Part shown: positions 1 to 12,600 of the stretch, one piece after another
Layout: every line of letters starts with the position of its first letter
Position numbering within the stretch: the stretch's first letter is position 1
Source of the DNA: Lasioglossum baleicum
Taxonomy: Eukaryota > Arthropoda > Insecta > Hymenoptera > Halictidae
Assembly: GCF_051020765.1 (NCBI RefSeq)
Contig: NW_027469196.1
Location: forward strand, 124,001-188,000
DNA length: 64,000 nucleotides
Reading direction: 5' to 3'
Program-made: the position numbers and the translations under genes
The notes under the pieces: generated by a model
Told to the model about the DNA's origin: nothing
The model's database searches: none
Seen by the model: the letters and a program-made list of their open reading frames with translations, nothing else

Positions 1-42
1 GACTAGCCTGCGGGATGCATCCTCTCGCACGTGTTTTTACTC
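1..42 (+). repeat. consensus monomer (exemplar)
   Basis: This copy matches the commonest base at every monomer position. Its composition is 6 A, 13 C, 10 G and 13 T, with four CpG counting the junction to the next copy. It carries the 10-bp palindrome GGATGCATCC, the 6-bp palindrome CACGTG, the T5 tract and a TCGA palindrome across the monomer junction. The frame starting at position 2 reads TSLRDASSRTCFYS, the frame at position 3 reads LACGMHPLARVFTR, and one reverse frame reads VKTRARGCIPQASR. The other three frames contain a stop. Confidence 0.95.
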
Positions 43-462
43 GACTAGCCTGCGGGATGCATCCTCTCGCACGTGTTTTTACTCGACTAGCCTGCGGGAT
101 GCATCCTCTCGCACGTGTTTCTACTCGACTAGCCTGCGGGATGCATCCTCTCGCACGTGTTTTTACTCGACTAGCCTGCGGGATGCATCCTCGCGCACGT
201 GTTTTTCCTCGACTAGTCTGCGGGATGCATCCTCTCGCACGTGTTTTTACTCGACTAGCCTGCGTCATGGATCCTCTCGCACGTGTTTTTACTCGACTAG
301 CCTGCGGGATGCATCCTCTCGCTCGTGTTTCTACTCGACTAGCCTGCGGGATGCATCCTCCCGCACGTGTTTTTACTCGACTAGCCTGCGGGATGCATCC
401 TCTCGCACGTGTTTTTACTCGACTAGCCTGCGGGATGCATCCTCTCGCACGTGTTTTTACTC

Positions 463-505
463 GACTAGCCTGCGGGATGCATCCTCGCGCACGTATTTTT
501 ACTTC
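463..505 (+). repeat. 43-bp monomer (+1), first copy
   Basis: The junction with the next monomer reads ACTTCTACTATCC where ACTCGACTATCC would be expected, so CG is replaced by TCT. It shifts the array phase from 1 to 2. The following monomers carry the rare CTCTCTCACG variant (near 570). Confidence 0.9.
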
Positions 506-2817
506 TACTATCCTGCGGGAAGCATCCTCTCGCACGTGTTTCTACTCGACTAGCCTGCGGGAAGCATCCTCTCTCACGTGTTTCTACTCGACTAGCCTGC
601 GGGATGCATCCTCTCGCTCGTGTTTTTACACGACTAGCCTGCGGGAAGCATCCTCTAGCACGTGTTTTTACTCGACTAGCCTGCGGGATGCATCCTCTCG
701 CACGTGTTTTTACTCGACTAGCCTGCGGGATGCATCCTCTCGCACGTGTTTTTACTCAACTAGCCTGCAGGATGCATCCTCTCGCTCGTGTTTCTACTCG
801 ACTAGCCTGCGCGATGCATCCTCTCGCACGTGTTTTTACTCGACTAGCCTGCGGGATGCATCCTCTCGCACGTGTTTCTACTCGACTAGCCTGCGTGATG
901 CATCCTCTGGCACGTGTTTCAACTCGACTAGCCTGCGGGATGCATCCTCTCGCACGTGTTTCAACTCGACTAGCCTGCGGGATGCATCCTCTCGCACGTG
1001 TTTTTACTCGACTAGCCTGCGGGATGCATCCTCTCGCACGTGTTTCAACTCGACTAGCCTGCGGGATGCATCCTTTCGCACGTGTTTTTACTCGACTAGC
1101 CTGCGGGATGCATCCTCTCGCACGTGTTTTTACTCAACTAGCCTGCAGGATGCATCCTCTCGCACGTATTTTTACTCGACTGGCCTGCGGGATGCATCCT
1201 CTCGCACGCGTTTCTACTCGAATAGCCTGCGGGATGCATCCTCTCGCACGTGTTTTTACTCGACTAGCCTGCGGGATGCATCTTCTCGCACGTGTTTCTA
1301 CTCGACTAGCCTGCGGGATGCATCCTCTCGCACGTGTTTTTACTCGACTAGCCTGCGGGATGCATCCTCTCGCACGTGTTTTTACTCGACTAGCCTGCGG
1401 GATGCATCCTCGCGCACGTATTTTTACTCGACTAGTCTGCGGGAAGCATCCTCTCGCACGTGTTTCTACTCGACTAGCCTGCGGGAAGCATCCTCTCGCA
1501 CGGGTTTCTACTCGACTAGCCTGCGGGATGCATCCTCTCGCTCGTGTTTTTACACGACTAGCCTGCGGGAAGCATCCTCTAGCACGTGTTTTTACTCGAC
1601 TAGCCTGCGGGATGCATCCTTTCGCACGTGTTTTTACTCGACTAGCCTGCGGGATGCATCCTCTCGCACGTGTTTTTACTCGACTAGCCTGCGGGATGCA
1701 TCCTCGCGCACGTGTTTTTACTCGACTAGCCTGCGGGAAGCATCCTCTCGCACGTGTTTCTACTCGACTAGCCTGCGGGATGCATCCTCTCGCTCGTGTT
1801 TTTACTCGACTAGCCTGCGGGAAGCATCCTCTCGCACGTTTTTTTACTCGACTAGCCTGCGGGATGCATCCTCTCGCACGTGTTTCTACTCGACTAGCCT
1901 GCGGGATGCATCCTCTCGCACGTGTTTTTACTCGACTAGCCTGCGGGATGCATCCTCGCGCACGTGTTTTTCCTCGACTAGCCTGCGGGATGCATCCTCT
2001 CGCACGTGTTTTTACTCGACTAGCCTGCGGGATGCATCCTCTCGCACGTGTTTCTACTCGACTAGCCTGCGGGATGCATCCTCTCGCACGTGTTTTTACT
2101 CGACTAGCCTGCGGGATGCATCCTCTCGCACGTGTTTCTACTCGACTAGCCTGCGTGATGCATCTTCTGGCACATGTTTCACCTCGACTAGCCTGCGGGA
2201 TGCATCCTCTCGCACGTGTTTCAACTCGACTAGCCTGCGGGATGCATCCTCTCGCACGTGTTTTTACTCGACTAGCCTGCGGGATGCATCCTGTCGCTCG
2301 TGTTTCTACTCGACTAGCCTGCGGGATGCATCCTCTCGCACGTGTTTTTACTCGACTAGCCTGCGGGATGCATCCTCTCGCACGTGTTTTTACTCGACTA
2401 GCCTGCGGGATGCATCCTCTCGCACGTGTTTTTACTCGACTAGCCTGCGGGATGCATCCTCGCGCACGTATTTTTACTCGACTATCCTGCGGGGAGCATC
2501 CTCTCGCACGTGTTTCTACTCGACTAGCCTGCGGGAAGCATCCTCTCGCACGTGTTTCTACTCGACTAGCCTGCGGGATGCATCCTCTCGCTCGTGTTTT
2601 TACACGACTAGTCTGCGGGAAGCATCCTCTAGCACGTGTTTTTACTCGACTACCCTGCGGGATGCATCCTCTCGCACGTGTTTTTACTCGACTAGCCTGC
2701 GGGATGCATCCTCTCGCACGTGTTTTTACTCGACTAGCCTGCGGGATGCATCCTCTCGCACGTGTTTCTACTCGACTAGCCTGCGGGATGCATCCTCTCG
2801 CTCGTGTTTTTACACGA

Positions 2818-3983
2818 CTAGCCTGCGGGATGCATCCTCGCGCACGTGTTTTTACTCGACTAGCCTGCGGGATGCATCCTCTCGCTCGTGTTTCTACTCG
2901 ACTAGCCTGCGCGATGCATCCTCTCGCACGTGTTTTTACTCGACTAGCCTGCGGGATGCATCCTCTCGCACGTGTTTCTACTCGACTAGCCTGCGTGATG
3001 CTTCCTCTGGCACGTGTTTCAACTCGACTAGCCTGCGGGATGCATCCTCTCGCACGTGTTTCAACTCGACTAGCCTGCGGGATGCATCCTCTCGCACGTG
3101 TTTTTACACGACTAGCCTGCGGGATGCATCCTCTCGCACGTGTTTCAACTCGACTAGCCTGCGGGATGCATCCTTTCGCACGTGTTTTTACTCGACTAGC
3201 CTGCGGGATGCATCCTCTCGCACGTGTTTTTACTCGACTAGCCTGCGGGATGCATCCTCTCGCACGTATTTTTACTCGACTGGCCTGCGGGATGCATCCT
3301 CTCGCACGCGTTTCTACTCGACTAGCATGCGGGATGCATCCTCTCGCACGTGTTTTTACTCGACTAGCCTGCGGGATGCATCCTCTCGCACGTACTTTTA
3401 CTCGACTAGCCTGCGGGATGCATCCTCTCGCACGTGTTTTTACTCGACTAGCCTGCGGGATGCATCCTCTCGCACGTGTTTTTACTCGACTAGCCTGCGG
3501 GATGCATCCTCGCGCACGTATTTTTACTCGACTAGTCTGCGGGAAGCATCCTCTCGCACGTGTTTCTACTCGACTAGCCTGCGGGAAGCATCCTCTCGCA
3601 CGGGTTTCTACTCGACTAGCCTGCGGGATGCATCCTCTCGCTCGTGTTTTTACACGACTAGCCTGCGGGATGCATCCTCTCGCACGTGTTTTTACTCGAC
3701 TAGCCTGCGGGATGCATCTTCTCGCACGTGTTTTTGCTCGACTAGCCTGCGGGATGCATCCTCTCGCACGTGTTTTTACTCGACTAGCCTGCGGGATGCA
3801 TCCTCGCGCACGTGTTTTTCCTCGACTAGTCTGCGGGATGCATCCTCTCGCACGTGTTTTTACTCGACTAGCCTGCGGGATGCATCCTCTCGCACGTGTT
3901 TCTACTCGACTAGCCTGCGGGATGCATCCTCACGCACGTGTTTTTACTCGACTAGCCTGCGGGATGCATCCTCTCGCACGTGT
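2818..3983 (+). repeat. left-end block, copy 1
   Basis: It matches 6,555-7,720 at 89 monomers' distance and partly matches about 4,160-4,835 at 31 monomers (1,302 bp). Shared rare markers are GATGCTTCC, ACTGGCCTG, CACGCGTTTC, ACTAGCATG and CACGTACTTTT. I saw no difference within the matched stretch before it breaks at TGTTGCTACT versus TGTTTCAACT. Confidence 0.8.
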
Positions 3984-6133
3984 TGCTACTCGACTAGCCT
4001 GCGGGATGCATCCTCTAGCACGTGTTTTTACTCGACTAGCCTGCGGGATGCATCCTCTCGCACGTGATTTTACTCGACTAGCCTGCGGGATGCATCCTCC
4101 AGCACGTGTTTTTACTCGACTAGCCTGCGGGATGCATCCTCGAGCACGTGTTTTTACTCGACAAGCCTGCGGGATGCATCCTCTCGCTCGTGTTTCTACT
4201 CGACTAGCCTGCGCGATGCATCCTCTCGCACGTGTTTTTACTCGACTAGCCTGCGGGATGCATCCTCTCGCACGTGTTTCTACTCGACTAGCCTGCGTGA
4301 TGCTTCCTCTGGCACGTGTTTCAACTCGACTAGCCTGCGGGATGCATCCTCTCGCACGTGTTTCAACTCGACTAGCCTGCGGGATGCATCCTCTCGCACG
4401 TGTTTTTACACGACTAGCCTGCGGGATGCATCCTCTCGCACGTGTTTCAACTCGACTAGCCTGCGGGATGCATCCTTTCGCACGTGTTTTTACTCGACTA
4501 GCCTGCGGGATGCATCCTCTCGCACGTGTTTTTACTCGACTAGCCTGCGGGATGCATCCTCTCGCACGTATTTTTACTCGACTGGCCTGCGGGATGCATC
4601 CTCTCGCACGCGTTTCTACTCGACTAGCATGCGGGATGCATCCTCTCGCACGTGTTTTTACTCGACTAGCCTGCGGGATGCATCCTCTCGCACGTACTTT
4701 TACTCGACTAGCCTGCGGGATGCATCCTCTCGCACGTGTTTTTACTCGACTAGCCTGCGGGATGCATCCTCTCGCACGTGTTTTTACTCGACTAGCCTGC
4801 GGGATGCATCCTCGCGCACGTATTTTTACTCGACTATCCTGCGGGGAGCATCCTCTCGCACGTGTTTCTACTCGACTAGCCTGCGGGAAGCATCCTCTCG
4901 CACGTGTTTCTACTCGACTAGCCTGCGGGATGCATCCTCTCGCTCGTGTTTTTACACGACTAGTCTGCGGGAAGCATCCTCTAGCACGTGTTTTTACTCG
5001 ACTACCCTGCGGGATGCATCCTCTCGCACGTGTTTTTACTCGACTAGCCTGCGGGATGCATCCTCTCGCACGTGTTTTTACTCGACTAGCCTGCGGGATG
5101 CATCCTCTCGCACGTGTTTCTACTCGACTAGCCTGCGGGATGCATCCTCTCGCTCGTGTTTTTACACGACTAGCCTGCGGGAAGCATCCTCTAGCAAGTG
5201 TTTCTACTCGACTAGCCTGCGGGATGCATCCTCTCGCTCGTGTTTTTACACGACTAGCCTGCGGGAAGCATCCTCTAGCACGTGTTTTTACTCGACTAGC
5301 CTGCGGGATGCATCCTCTCGCACGTGTTTTTACTCGACTAGCCTGCGGGATGCATCCTCTCGCACGTGTTTTTACTCGACTAGCCTGCGGGATGCATCCT
5401 CTCGCTCGTGTTTTTACTCGACTAGCCTGCGGGAAGCATCCTCTCGCACGTGTTTTTACTCGACTAGCCTGCGGGATGCATCCTCTCGCACGTGTTTCTA
5501 CTCGACTAGCCTACGGGATGCATCCTCTCGCACGTGTTTTTACTCGACTAGCCTGCGGGATGCATCCTCGCGCACGTGTTTTTACTCGACTAGCCTGCGG
5601 GATGCATCCTCTCGCTCGTGTTTCTACTCGACTAGCCTGCGCGATGCATCCTCTCGCACGTGTTTTTACTCGACTAGCCTGCGGGATGCATCCTCTCGCA
5701 CGTATTTTTACTCGACTAGCCTGCGGGATGCATCCTCTCGCACGCGTTTCTACTCGACTAGCCTGCGGGATGCATCCTCTCGCACGTGTTTTTACTCGAC
5801 TAGCCTGCGGGATGCATCTTCTCGCACGTGTTTTTGCTCGACTAGCCTGCGGGATGCCTCATCTCGCACTTGTTTTTACTCGACTAGCCTGCGGGATGCA
5901 TCCTCTCGCACGTGTTTCTACTCGACTAGCCTGCGGGAAGCATCCTCTCGCACGTGTTTTTACTCGACTAGCCTGCGGGATGCATCCTCTCGCACGTGTT
6001 TCTACTCGACTAGCCTGCGGGATGCATCCTCTCGCACGTGTTTCTACTCGACTAGCCTGCGGGATGCATCCTCTCGCACGTGTTTTTACTCGACTAGCCT
6101 GCGGGATGCATCCTCGCGCACGTGTTTTTCCTC

Positions 6134-6174
6134 GACTAGCCTGCGGGATGCATCCTCTCGCACGTGTTTTACTC
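6134..6174 (+). repeat. 41-bp monomer, T4 subtype, copy 1
   Basis: The T5 run is reduced to T4 (GTGTTTTACTC). The preceding monomer is the 25G/39C type (TTTTTCCTCG). It returns the phase from 2 to 1 and ends the long open frame running from 604. Confidence 0.92.
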
Positions 6175-6554
6175 GACTAGCCTGCGGGATGCATCCTCTC
6201 GCACGTGTTTTTACTCGACTAGCCTGCGGGATGCATCCTCTCGCTCGTGTTTTTACACGACTAGCCTGCGGGAAGCATCCTCTAGCACGTGTTTTTACTC
6301 GACTAGCCTGCGGGATGCATCCTCTCGCACGTGTTTTTACTCGACTAGCCTGCGGGATGCATCCTCTCGCACGTGTTTTTACTCGACTAGCCTGCGGGAT
6401 GCATCCTCTCGCTCGTGTTTTTACTCGACTAGCCTGCGGGAAGCATCCTCTCGCACGTGTTTTTACTCGACTAGCCTGCGGGATGCATCCTCTCGCACGT
6501 GTTTCTACTCGACTAGCCTACGGGATGCATCCTCTCGCACGTGTTTTTACTCGA

Positions 6555-7720
6555 CTAGCCTGCGGGATGCATCCTCGCGCACGTGTTTTTACTCGACTAG
6601 CCTGCGGGATGCATCCTCTCGCTCGTGTTTCTACTCGACTAGCCTGCGCGATGCATCCTCTCGCACGTGTTTTTACTCGACTAGCCTGCGGGATGCATCC
6701 TCTCGCACGTGTTTCTACTCGACTAGCCTGCGTGATGCTTCCTCTGGCACGTGTTTCAACTCGACTAGCCTGCGGGATGCATCCTCTCGCACGTGTTTCA
6801 ACTCGACTAGCCTGCGGGATGCATCCTCTCGCACGTGTTTTTACACGACTAGCCTGCGGGATGCATCCTCTCGCACGTGTTTCAACTCGACTAGCCTGCG
6901 GGATGCATCCTTTCGCACGTGTTTTTACTCGACTAGCCTGCGGGATGCATCCTCTCGCACGTGTTTTTACTCGACTAGCCTGCGGGATGCATCCTCTCGC
7001 ACGTATTTTTACTCGACTGGCCTGCGGGATGCATCCTCTCGCACGCGTTTCTACTCGACTAGCATGCGGGATGCATCCTCTCGCACGTGTTTTTACTCGA
7101 CTAGCCTGCGGGATGCATCCTCTCGCACGTACTTTTACTCGACTAGCCTGCGGGATGCATCCTCTCGCACGTGTTTTTACTCGACTAGCCTGCGGGATGC
7201 ATCCTCTCGCACGTGTTTTTACTCGACTAGCCTGCGGGATGCATCCTCGCGCACGTATTTTTACTCGACTAGTCTGCGGGAAGCATCCTCTCGCACGTGT
7301 TTCTACTCGACTAGCCTGCGGGAAGCATCCTCTCGCACGGGTTTCTACTCGACTAGCCTGCGGGATGCATCCTCTCGCTCGTGTTTTTACACGACTAGCC
7401 TGCGGGATGCATCCTCTCGCACGTGTTTTTACTCGACTAGCCTGCGGGATGCATCTTCTCGCACGTGTTTTTGCTCGACTAGCCTGCGGGATGCATCCTC
7501 TCGCACGTGTTTTTACTCGACTAGCCTGCGGGATGCATCCTCGCGCACGTGTTTTTCCTCGACTAGTCTGCGGGATGCATCCTCTCGCACGTGTTTTTAC
7601 TCGACTAGCCTGCGGGATGCATCCTCTCGCACGTGTTTCTACTCGACTAGCCTGCGGGATGCATCCTCACGCACGTGTTTTTACTCGACTAGCCTGCGGG
7701 ATGCATCCTCTCGCACGTGT
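6555..7720 (+). repeat. left-end block, copy 2
   Basis: Counterpart of 2,818-3,983, carrying the same series of rare variants, including CATCCTCACGCACG and the 25G/39C monomer followed by ACTAGTCTG. Left of 6,555 the match breaks at CCTACGGG versus CCTGCGGG. Confidence 0.8.
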
Positions 7721-7854
7721 TTCAACTCGACTAGCCTGCGGGATGCATCCTCTCGCACGTGTTTTTACACGACTAGCCTGCGGGATGCATCCTCTCGCAC
7801 GTGTTTTTACTCGACTAGCCTGCGGGATGCATCCTCTCGCACGTGTTTTTACTC

Positions 7855-7897
7855 GACTAGCCTGCGGGATGCATCCTCGCGCACGTATTTTTACTTC
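7855..7897 (+). repeat. 43-bp monomer (+1), second copy
   Basis: It has the same CG to TCT replacement as the copy at 463, exactly 176 monomers downstream, and is again followed by the rare CTCTCTCACG variant (near 7,966). It is therefore a copied lineage marker, not an independent error. Confidence 0.9.
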
Positions 7898-10800
7898 TAC
7901 TATCCTGCGGGAAGCATCCTCTCGCACGTGTTTCTACTCGACTAGCCTGCGGGAAGCATCCTCTCTCACGTGTTTCTACTCGACTAGCCTGCGGGATGCA
8001 TCCTCTCGCTCGTGTTTTTACACGACTAGCCTGCGGGAAGCATCCTCTAGCACGTGTTTTTACTCGACTAGCCTGCGGGATGCATCCTCTCGCACGTGAT
8101 TTTACTCGACTAGCCTGCGGGATGCATCCTCTCGCACGTGTTTTTACTCGACTAGCCTGCGGGATGCATCCTCTCGCTCGTGTTTTTACACGACTAGCCT
8201 GCGGGAAGCATCCTCTAGCACGTGTTTTTACTCGACTAGCCTGCGGGATGCATCCTCTCGCACGTGTTTTTACTCGACTAGCCTGCGGGATGCATCCTCT
8301 CGCACGTGTTTTTACTCGACTAGCCTGCGGGATGCATCCTCTCGCTCGTGTTTTTACTCGACTAGCCTGCGGGAAGCATCCTCTCGCACGTGTTTTTACT
8401 CGACTAGCCTGCGGGATGCATCCTCTCGCACGTGTTTCTACTCGACTAGCCTACGGGATGCATCCTCTCGCACGTGTTTTTACTCGACTAGCCTGCGGGA
8501 TGCATCCTCGCGCACGTGTTTTTACTCGACTAGCCTGCGGGATGCATCCTCTCGCTCGTGTTTCTACTCGACTAGCCTGCGCGATGCATCCTCCCGCACG
8601 TGTTTTTACTCGACTAGCCTGCGGGATGCATCCTCTCGCACGTGTTTCTACTCGACTAGCCTGCGTGATGCATCCTCTGGCACGTGTTTCAACTCGACTA
8701 GCCTGCGGGATGCATCCTCTCGCACGTGTTTCAACTCGACTAGCCTGCGGGATGCATCCTCTCGCACGTGTTTTTACACGACTAGCCTGCGGGATGCATC
8801 CTCTCGCACGTGTTTCAACTCGACTAGCCTGCGGGATGCATCCTTTCGCACGTGTTTTTACTCGACTAGCCTGCGGGATGCATCCTCTCGCACGTGTTTT
8901 TACTCGACTAGCCTGCGGGATGCATCCTCTCGCACGTATTTTTACTCGACTGGCCTGCGGGATGCATCCTCTCGCACGCGTTTCTACTCGACTAGCCTGC
9001 GGGATGCATCCTCCCGCACGTGTTTTTACTCGACTAGCCTGCGGGATGCATCTTCTCGCACGTGTTTCTACTCGACTAGCCTGCGGGATGCATCCTCTCG
9101 CACGTGTTTTTACTCGACTAGCCTGCGGGATGCATCCTCTCGCACGTGTTTTTACTCGACTAGCCTGCGGGATGCATCGTCGCGCACGTATTTTTACTCG
9201 ACTAGTCTGCGGGAAGCATCCTCTCGCACGTGTTTCTACTCGACTAGCCTGCGGGAAGCATCCTCTCGCACGGGTTTCTACTCGACTAGCCTGCGGGATG
9301 CATCCTCTCGCTCGTGTTTTTACACGACTAGCCTGCGGGAAGCATCCTCCAGCACGTGTTTTTACTCGACTAGCCTGCGGGATGCATCCTCTCGCACGTG
9401 TTTTTACTCGACTAGCCTGCGGGATGCATCCTCTCGCACGTGTTTTTACTCGACTAGCCTGCGGGATGCATCCTCGCGCACGTGTTTTTACTCGACTAGC
9501 CTGCGGGAAGCATCCTCTCGCACGTGTTTCTACTCGACTAGCCTGCGGGATGCATCCTCTCGCTCGTGTTTTTACTCGACTAGCCTGCGGGAAGCATCCT
9601 CTCGCACGTGTTTTTACTCGACTAGCCTGCGGGATGCATCCTCTCGCACGTGTTTCTACTCGACTAGCCTGCGGGATGCATCCTCTCGCACGTGTTTTTA
9701 CTCGACTAGCCTGCGGGATGCATCCTCGCGCACGTGTTTTTCCTCGACTAGCCTGCGGGATGCATCCTCTCGCACGTGTTTTTACTCGACTAGCCTGCGG
9801 GATGCATCCTCTCGCACGTGTTTCTACTCGACTAGCCTGCGGGATGCATCCTCTCGCACGTGTTTTTACTCGACTAGCCTGCGGGATGCATCCTCTCGCA
9901 CGTGTTTCTACTCGACTAGCCTGCGTGATGCATCTTCTGGCACGTGTTTCACCTCGACTAGCCTGCGGGATGCATCCTCTCGCACGTGTTTCAACTCGAC
10001 TAGCCTGCGGGATGCATCCTCTCGCACGTGTTTTTACTCGACTAGCCTGCGGGATGCATCCTCTAGCTCGTGTTTCTACTCGACTAGCCTGCGGGATGCA
10101 TCCTCTCGCACGTGTTTTTACTCGACTAGCCTGCGGGATGCATCCTCTCGCACGTGTTTTTACTCGACTAGCCTGCGGGATGCATCCTCTCGCACGTGTT
10201 TCTACTCGACTAGCCTGCGGGATGCATCCTCGCGCACGTATTTTTACTCGACTATCCTGCGGGGAGCATCCTCTCGCACGTGTTTCTACTCGACTAGCCT
10301 GCGGGAAGCATCCTCTCGCACGTGTTTCTACTCGACTAGCCTGCGGGATGCATCCTCTCGCTCGTGTTTTTACACGACTAGTCTGCGGGAAGCATCCTCT
10401 AGCACGTGTTTTTACTCGACTAGCCTGCGGGATGCATCCTCTCGCACGTGTTTTTACTCGACTAGCCTGCGGGATGCATCCTCTCGCACGTGTTTTTACT
10501 CGACTAGCCTGCGGGATGCATCCTCTCGCACGTGTTTCTACTCGACTAGCCTGCGGGATGCATCCTCTCGCTCGTGTTTTTACACGACTAGCCTGCGGGA
10601 AGCATCCTCTAGCAAGTGTTTCTACTCGACTAGCCTGCGGGATGCATCCTCTCGCTCGTGTTTTTACACGACTAGCCTGCGGAAAGCATCCTCTAGCACG
10701 TGTTTTTACTCGACTAGCCTGCGGGATGCATCCTCTCGCACGTGTTTTTACTCGACTAGCCTGCGGGATGCATCCTCTCGCACGTGTTTTTACTCGACTA

Positions 10801-11383
10801 GCCTGCGGGATGCATCCTCTCGCTCGTGTTTTTACTCGACTAGCCTGCGGGAAGCATCCTCTCGCACGTGTTTTTACTCGACTAGCCTGCGGGATGCATC
10901 CTCTCGCACGTGTTTCTACTCGACTAGCCTACGGGATGCATCCTCTCGCACGTGTTTTTACTCGACTAGCCTGCGGGATGCATCCTCTCGCACGTGTTTC
11001 TACTCGACTAGCCTGCGTGATGCATCCTCTCGCACGTGTTTTTACTCGACTAGCCTGCGGGATGCATCCTCTCGCACGTGTTTTTACTCGACTAGCCTGC
11101 GGGATGCATCCTCTCGCACGTATTTTTACTCGACTAGCCTGCGGGATGCATCCTCTCGCACGTGTTTTTACTCGACTAGCCTGCGGGATGCATCCTCTCG
11201 CACGTGTTTCTACTCGACTAGCCTGCGGGAAGCATCCTCTCGCACGTGTTTTTACTCGACTAGCCTGCGGGATGCATCCTCTCGCACGTGTTTCTACTCG
11301 ACTAGCCTGCGGGATGCATCCTCTCGCACGTGTTTCTACTCGACTAGCCTGCGGGATGCATCCTCTCGCACGTGTTTTTACTC

Positions 11384-11677
11384 GACTAGCCTGCGGGATG
11401 CATCCTCGCGCACGTGTTTTTCCTCGACTAGCCTGCGGGATGCATCCTCTCGCACGTGTTTTTACTCGACTAGCCTGCGGGATGCATCCTCTCGCACGTG
11501 TTTCTACTCGACTAGCCTGCGGGATGCATCCTCTCGCACGTGTTTTTACTCGACTAGCCTGCGGGATGCATCCTCTCGCACGTGTTTCTACTCGACTAGC
11601 CTGCGTGATGCATCCTCTGGCACGTGTTTCACCTCGACTAGCCTGCGGGATGCATCCTCTCGCACGTGTTTCAACTC
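11384..11677 (+). repeat. cassette B (7 monomers), exemplar
   Basis: Ordered monomers are 25G+39C (TTTTTCCTCG), consensus, 37C, consensus, 37C, then 13T+26G+37C+38A+39C (CTGGCACGTG with TTTCACCTCG), then 37C+38A (TTTCAACTCG). Related copies occur near 2.0, 9.7, 13.1, 14.6, 15.95, 24.3, 26.85, 32.4, 41.4, 57.7 and 62.05 kb, some with 22T or with monomers missing. Confidence 0.8.
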
Positions 11678-11887
11678 GACTAGCCTGCGGGATGCATCCT
11701 CTCGCACGTGTTTTTACTCGACTAGCCTGCGGGATGCATCCTCTCGCTCGTGTTTCTACTCGACTAGCCTGCGGGATGCATCCTCTCGCACGTGTTTTTA
11801 CTCGACTAGCCTGCGGGATGCATCCTCTCGCACGTGTTTTTACTCGACTAGCCTGCGGGATGCATCCTCTCGCACGTGTTTTTACTC

Positions 11888-12097
11888 GACTAGCCTGCGG
11901 GATGCATCCTCGCGCACGTATTTTTACTCGACTAGCCTGCGGGAAGCATCCTCTCGCACGTGTTTCTACTCGACTAGCCTGCGGGAAGCATCCTCTCGCA
12001 CGTGTTTCTACTCGACTAGCCTGCGGGATGCATCCTCTCGCTCGTGTTTTTACACGACTAGCCTGCGGGAAGCATCCTCTAGCACGTGTTTTTACTC
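11888..12097 (+). repeat. cassette A (5 monomers), exemplar
   Basis: Ordered monomers are 25G+33A (GCGCACGTATTTTT), 16A+37C, 16A+37C, 29T+41A (GCTCGTG with TACACGAC) and 16A+26A (CTCTAGCACG). The same order, sometimes with small changes, recurs about thirty times, near 1.4, 2.4, 3.5, 4.8, 7.2, 9.2, 10.2, 13.6, 16.4, 17.65, 19.75, 22.4, 24.7, 27.2, 29.8, 31.4, 31.85, 32.9, 34.45, 39.9, 41.85, 42.35, 43.5, 44.0, 46.95, 51.5, 54.9, 58.2 and 62.55 kb. These positions are approximate, read by eye. It is the most widespread unit above the monomer. Confidence 0.85.
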
Positions 12098-12600
12098 GAC
12101 TAGCCTGCGGGATGCATCCTCTCGCACGTGTTTTTACTCGACTAGCCTGCGGGATGCATCCTCTCGCACGTGTTTTTACTCGACTAGCCTGCGGGATGCA
12201 TCCTCTCGCACGTGTTTCTACTCGACTAGCCTGCGGGATGCATCCTCTCGCTCGTGTTTTTACACGACTAGCCGGCGGGAAGCATCCTCTAGCACGTGTT
12301 TTTACTCGACTAGCCTGCGGGATGCATCCTCTCGCACGTGTTTTTACTCGACTAGCCTGCGGGATGCATCCTCTCGCACGTGTTTTTACTCGACTAGCCT
12401 GCGGGATGCATCCTCTCGCTCGTGTTTTTACTCGACTAGCCTGCGGGAAGCATCCTCTCGCACGTGTTTTTACTCGACTAGCCTGCGGGATGCATCCCCT
12501 CGCACGTGTTTCTACTCGACTAGCCTGCGTGATGCATCCTCTCGCAAGTGTTTTTACTCGACTAGCCTGCGGGATGCATCCTCTCGCACGTGTTTTTACT

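Larger units (their letters stand above)
10921..12600 (+). repeat. 1,680-bp (40-monomer) tandem duplication, copy 1
   Basis: Line-by-line reading shows identity with 12,601-14,280 except one base near 12,274 (GCCGGCGGG here, GCCTGCGGG in copy 2) and the right margin. It contains cassettes A and B. Confidence 0.9.
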
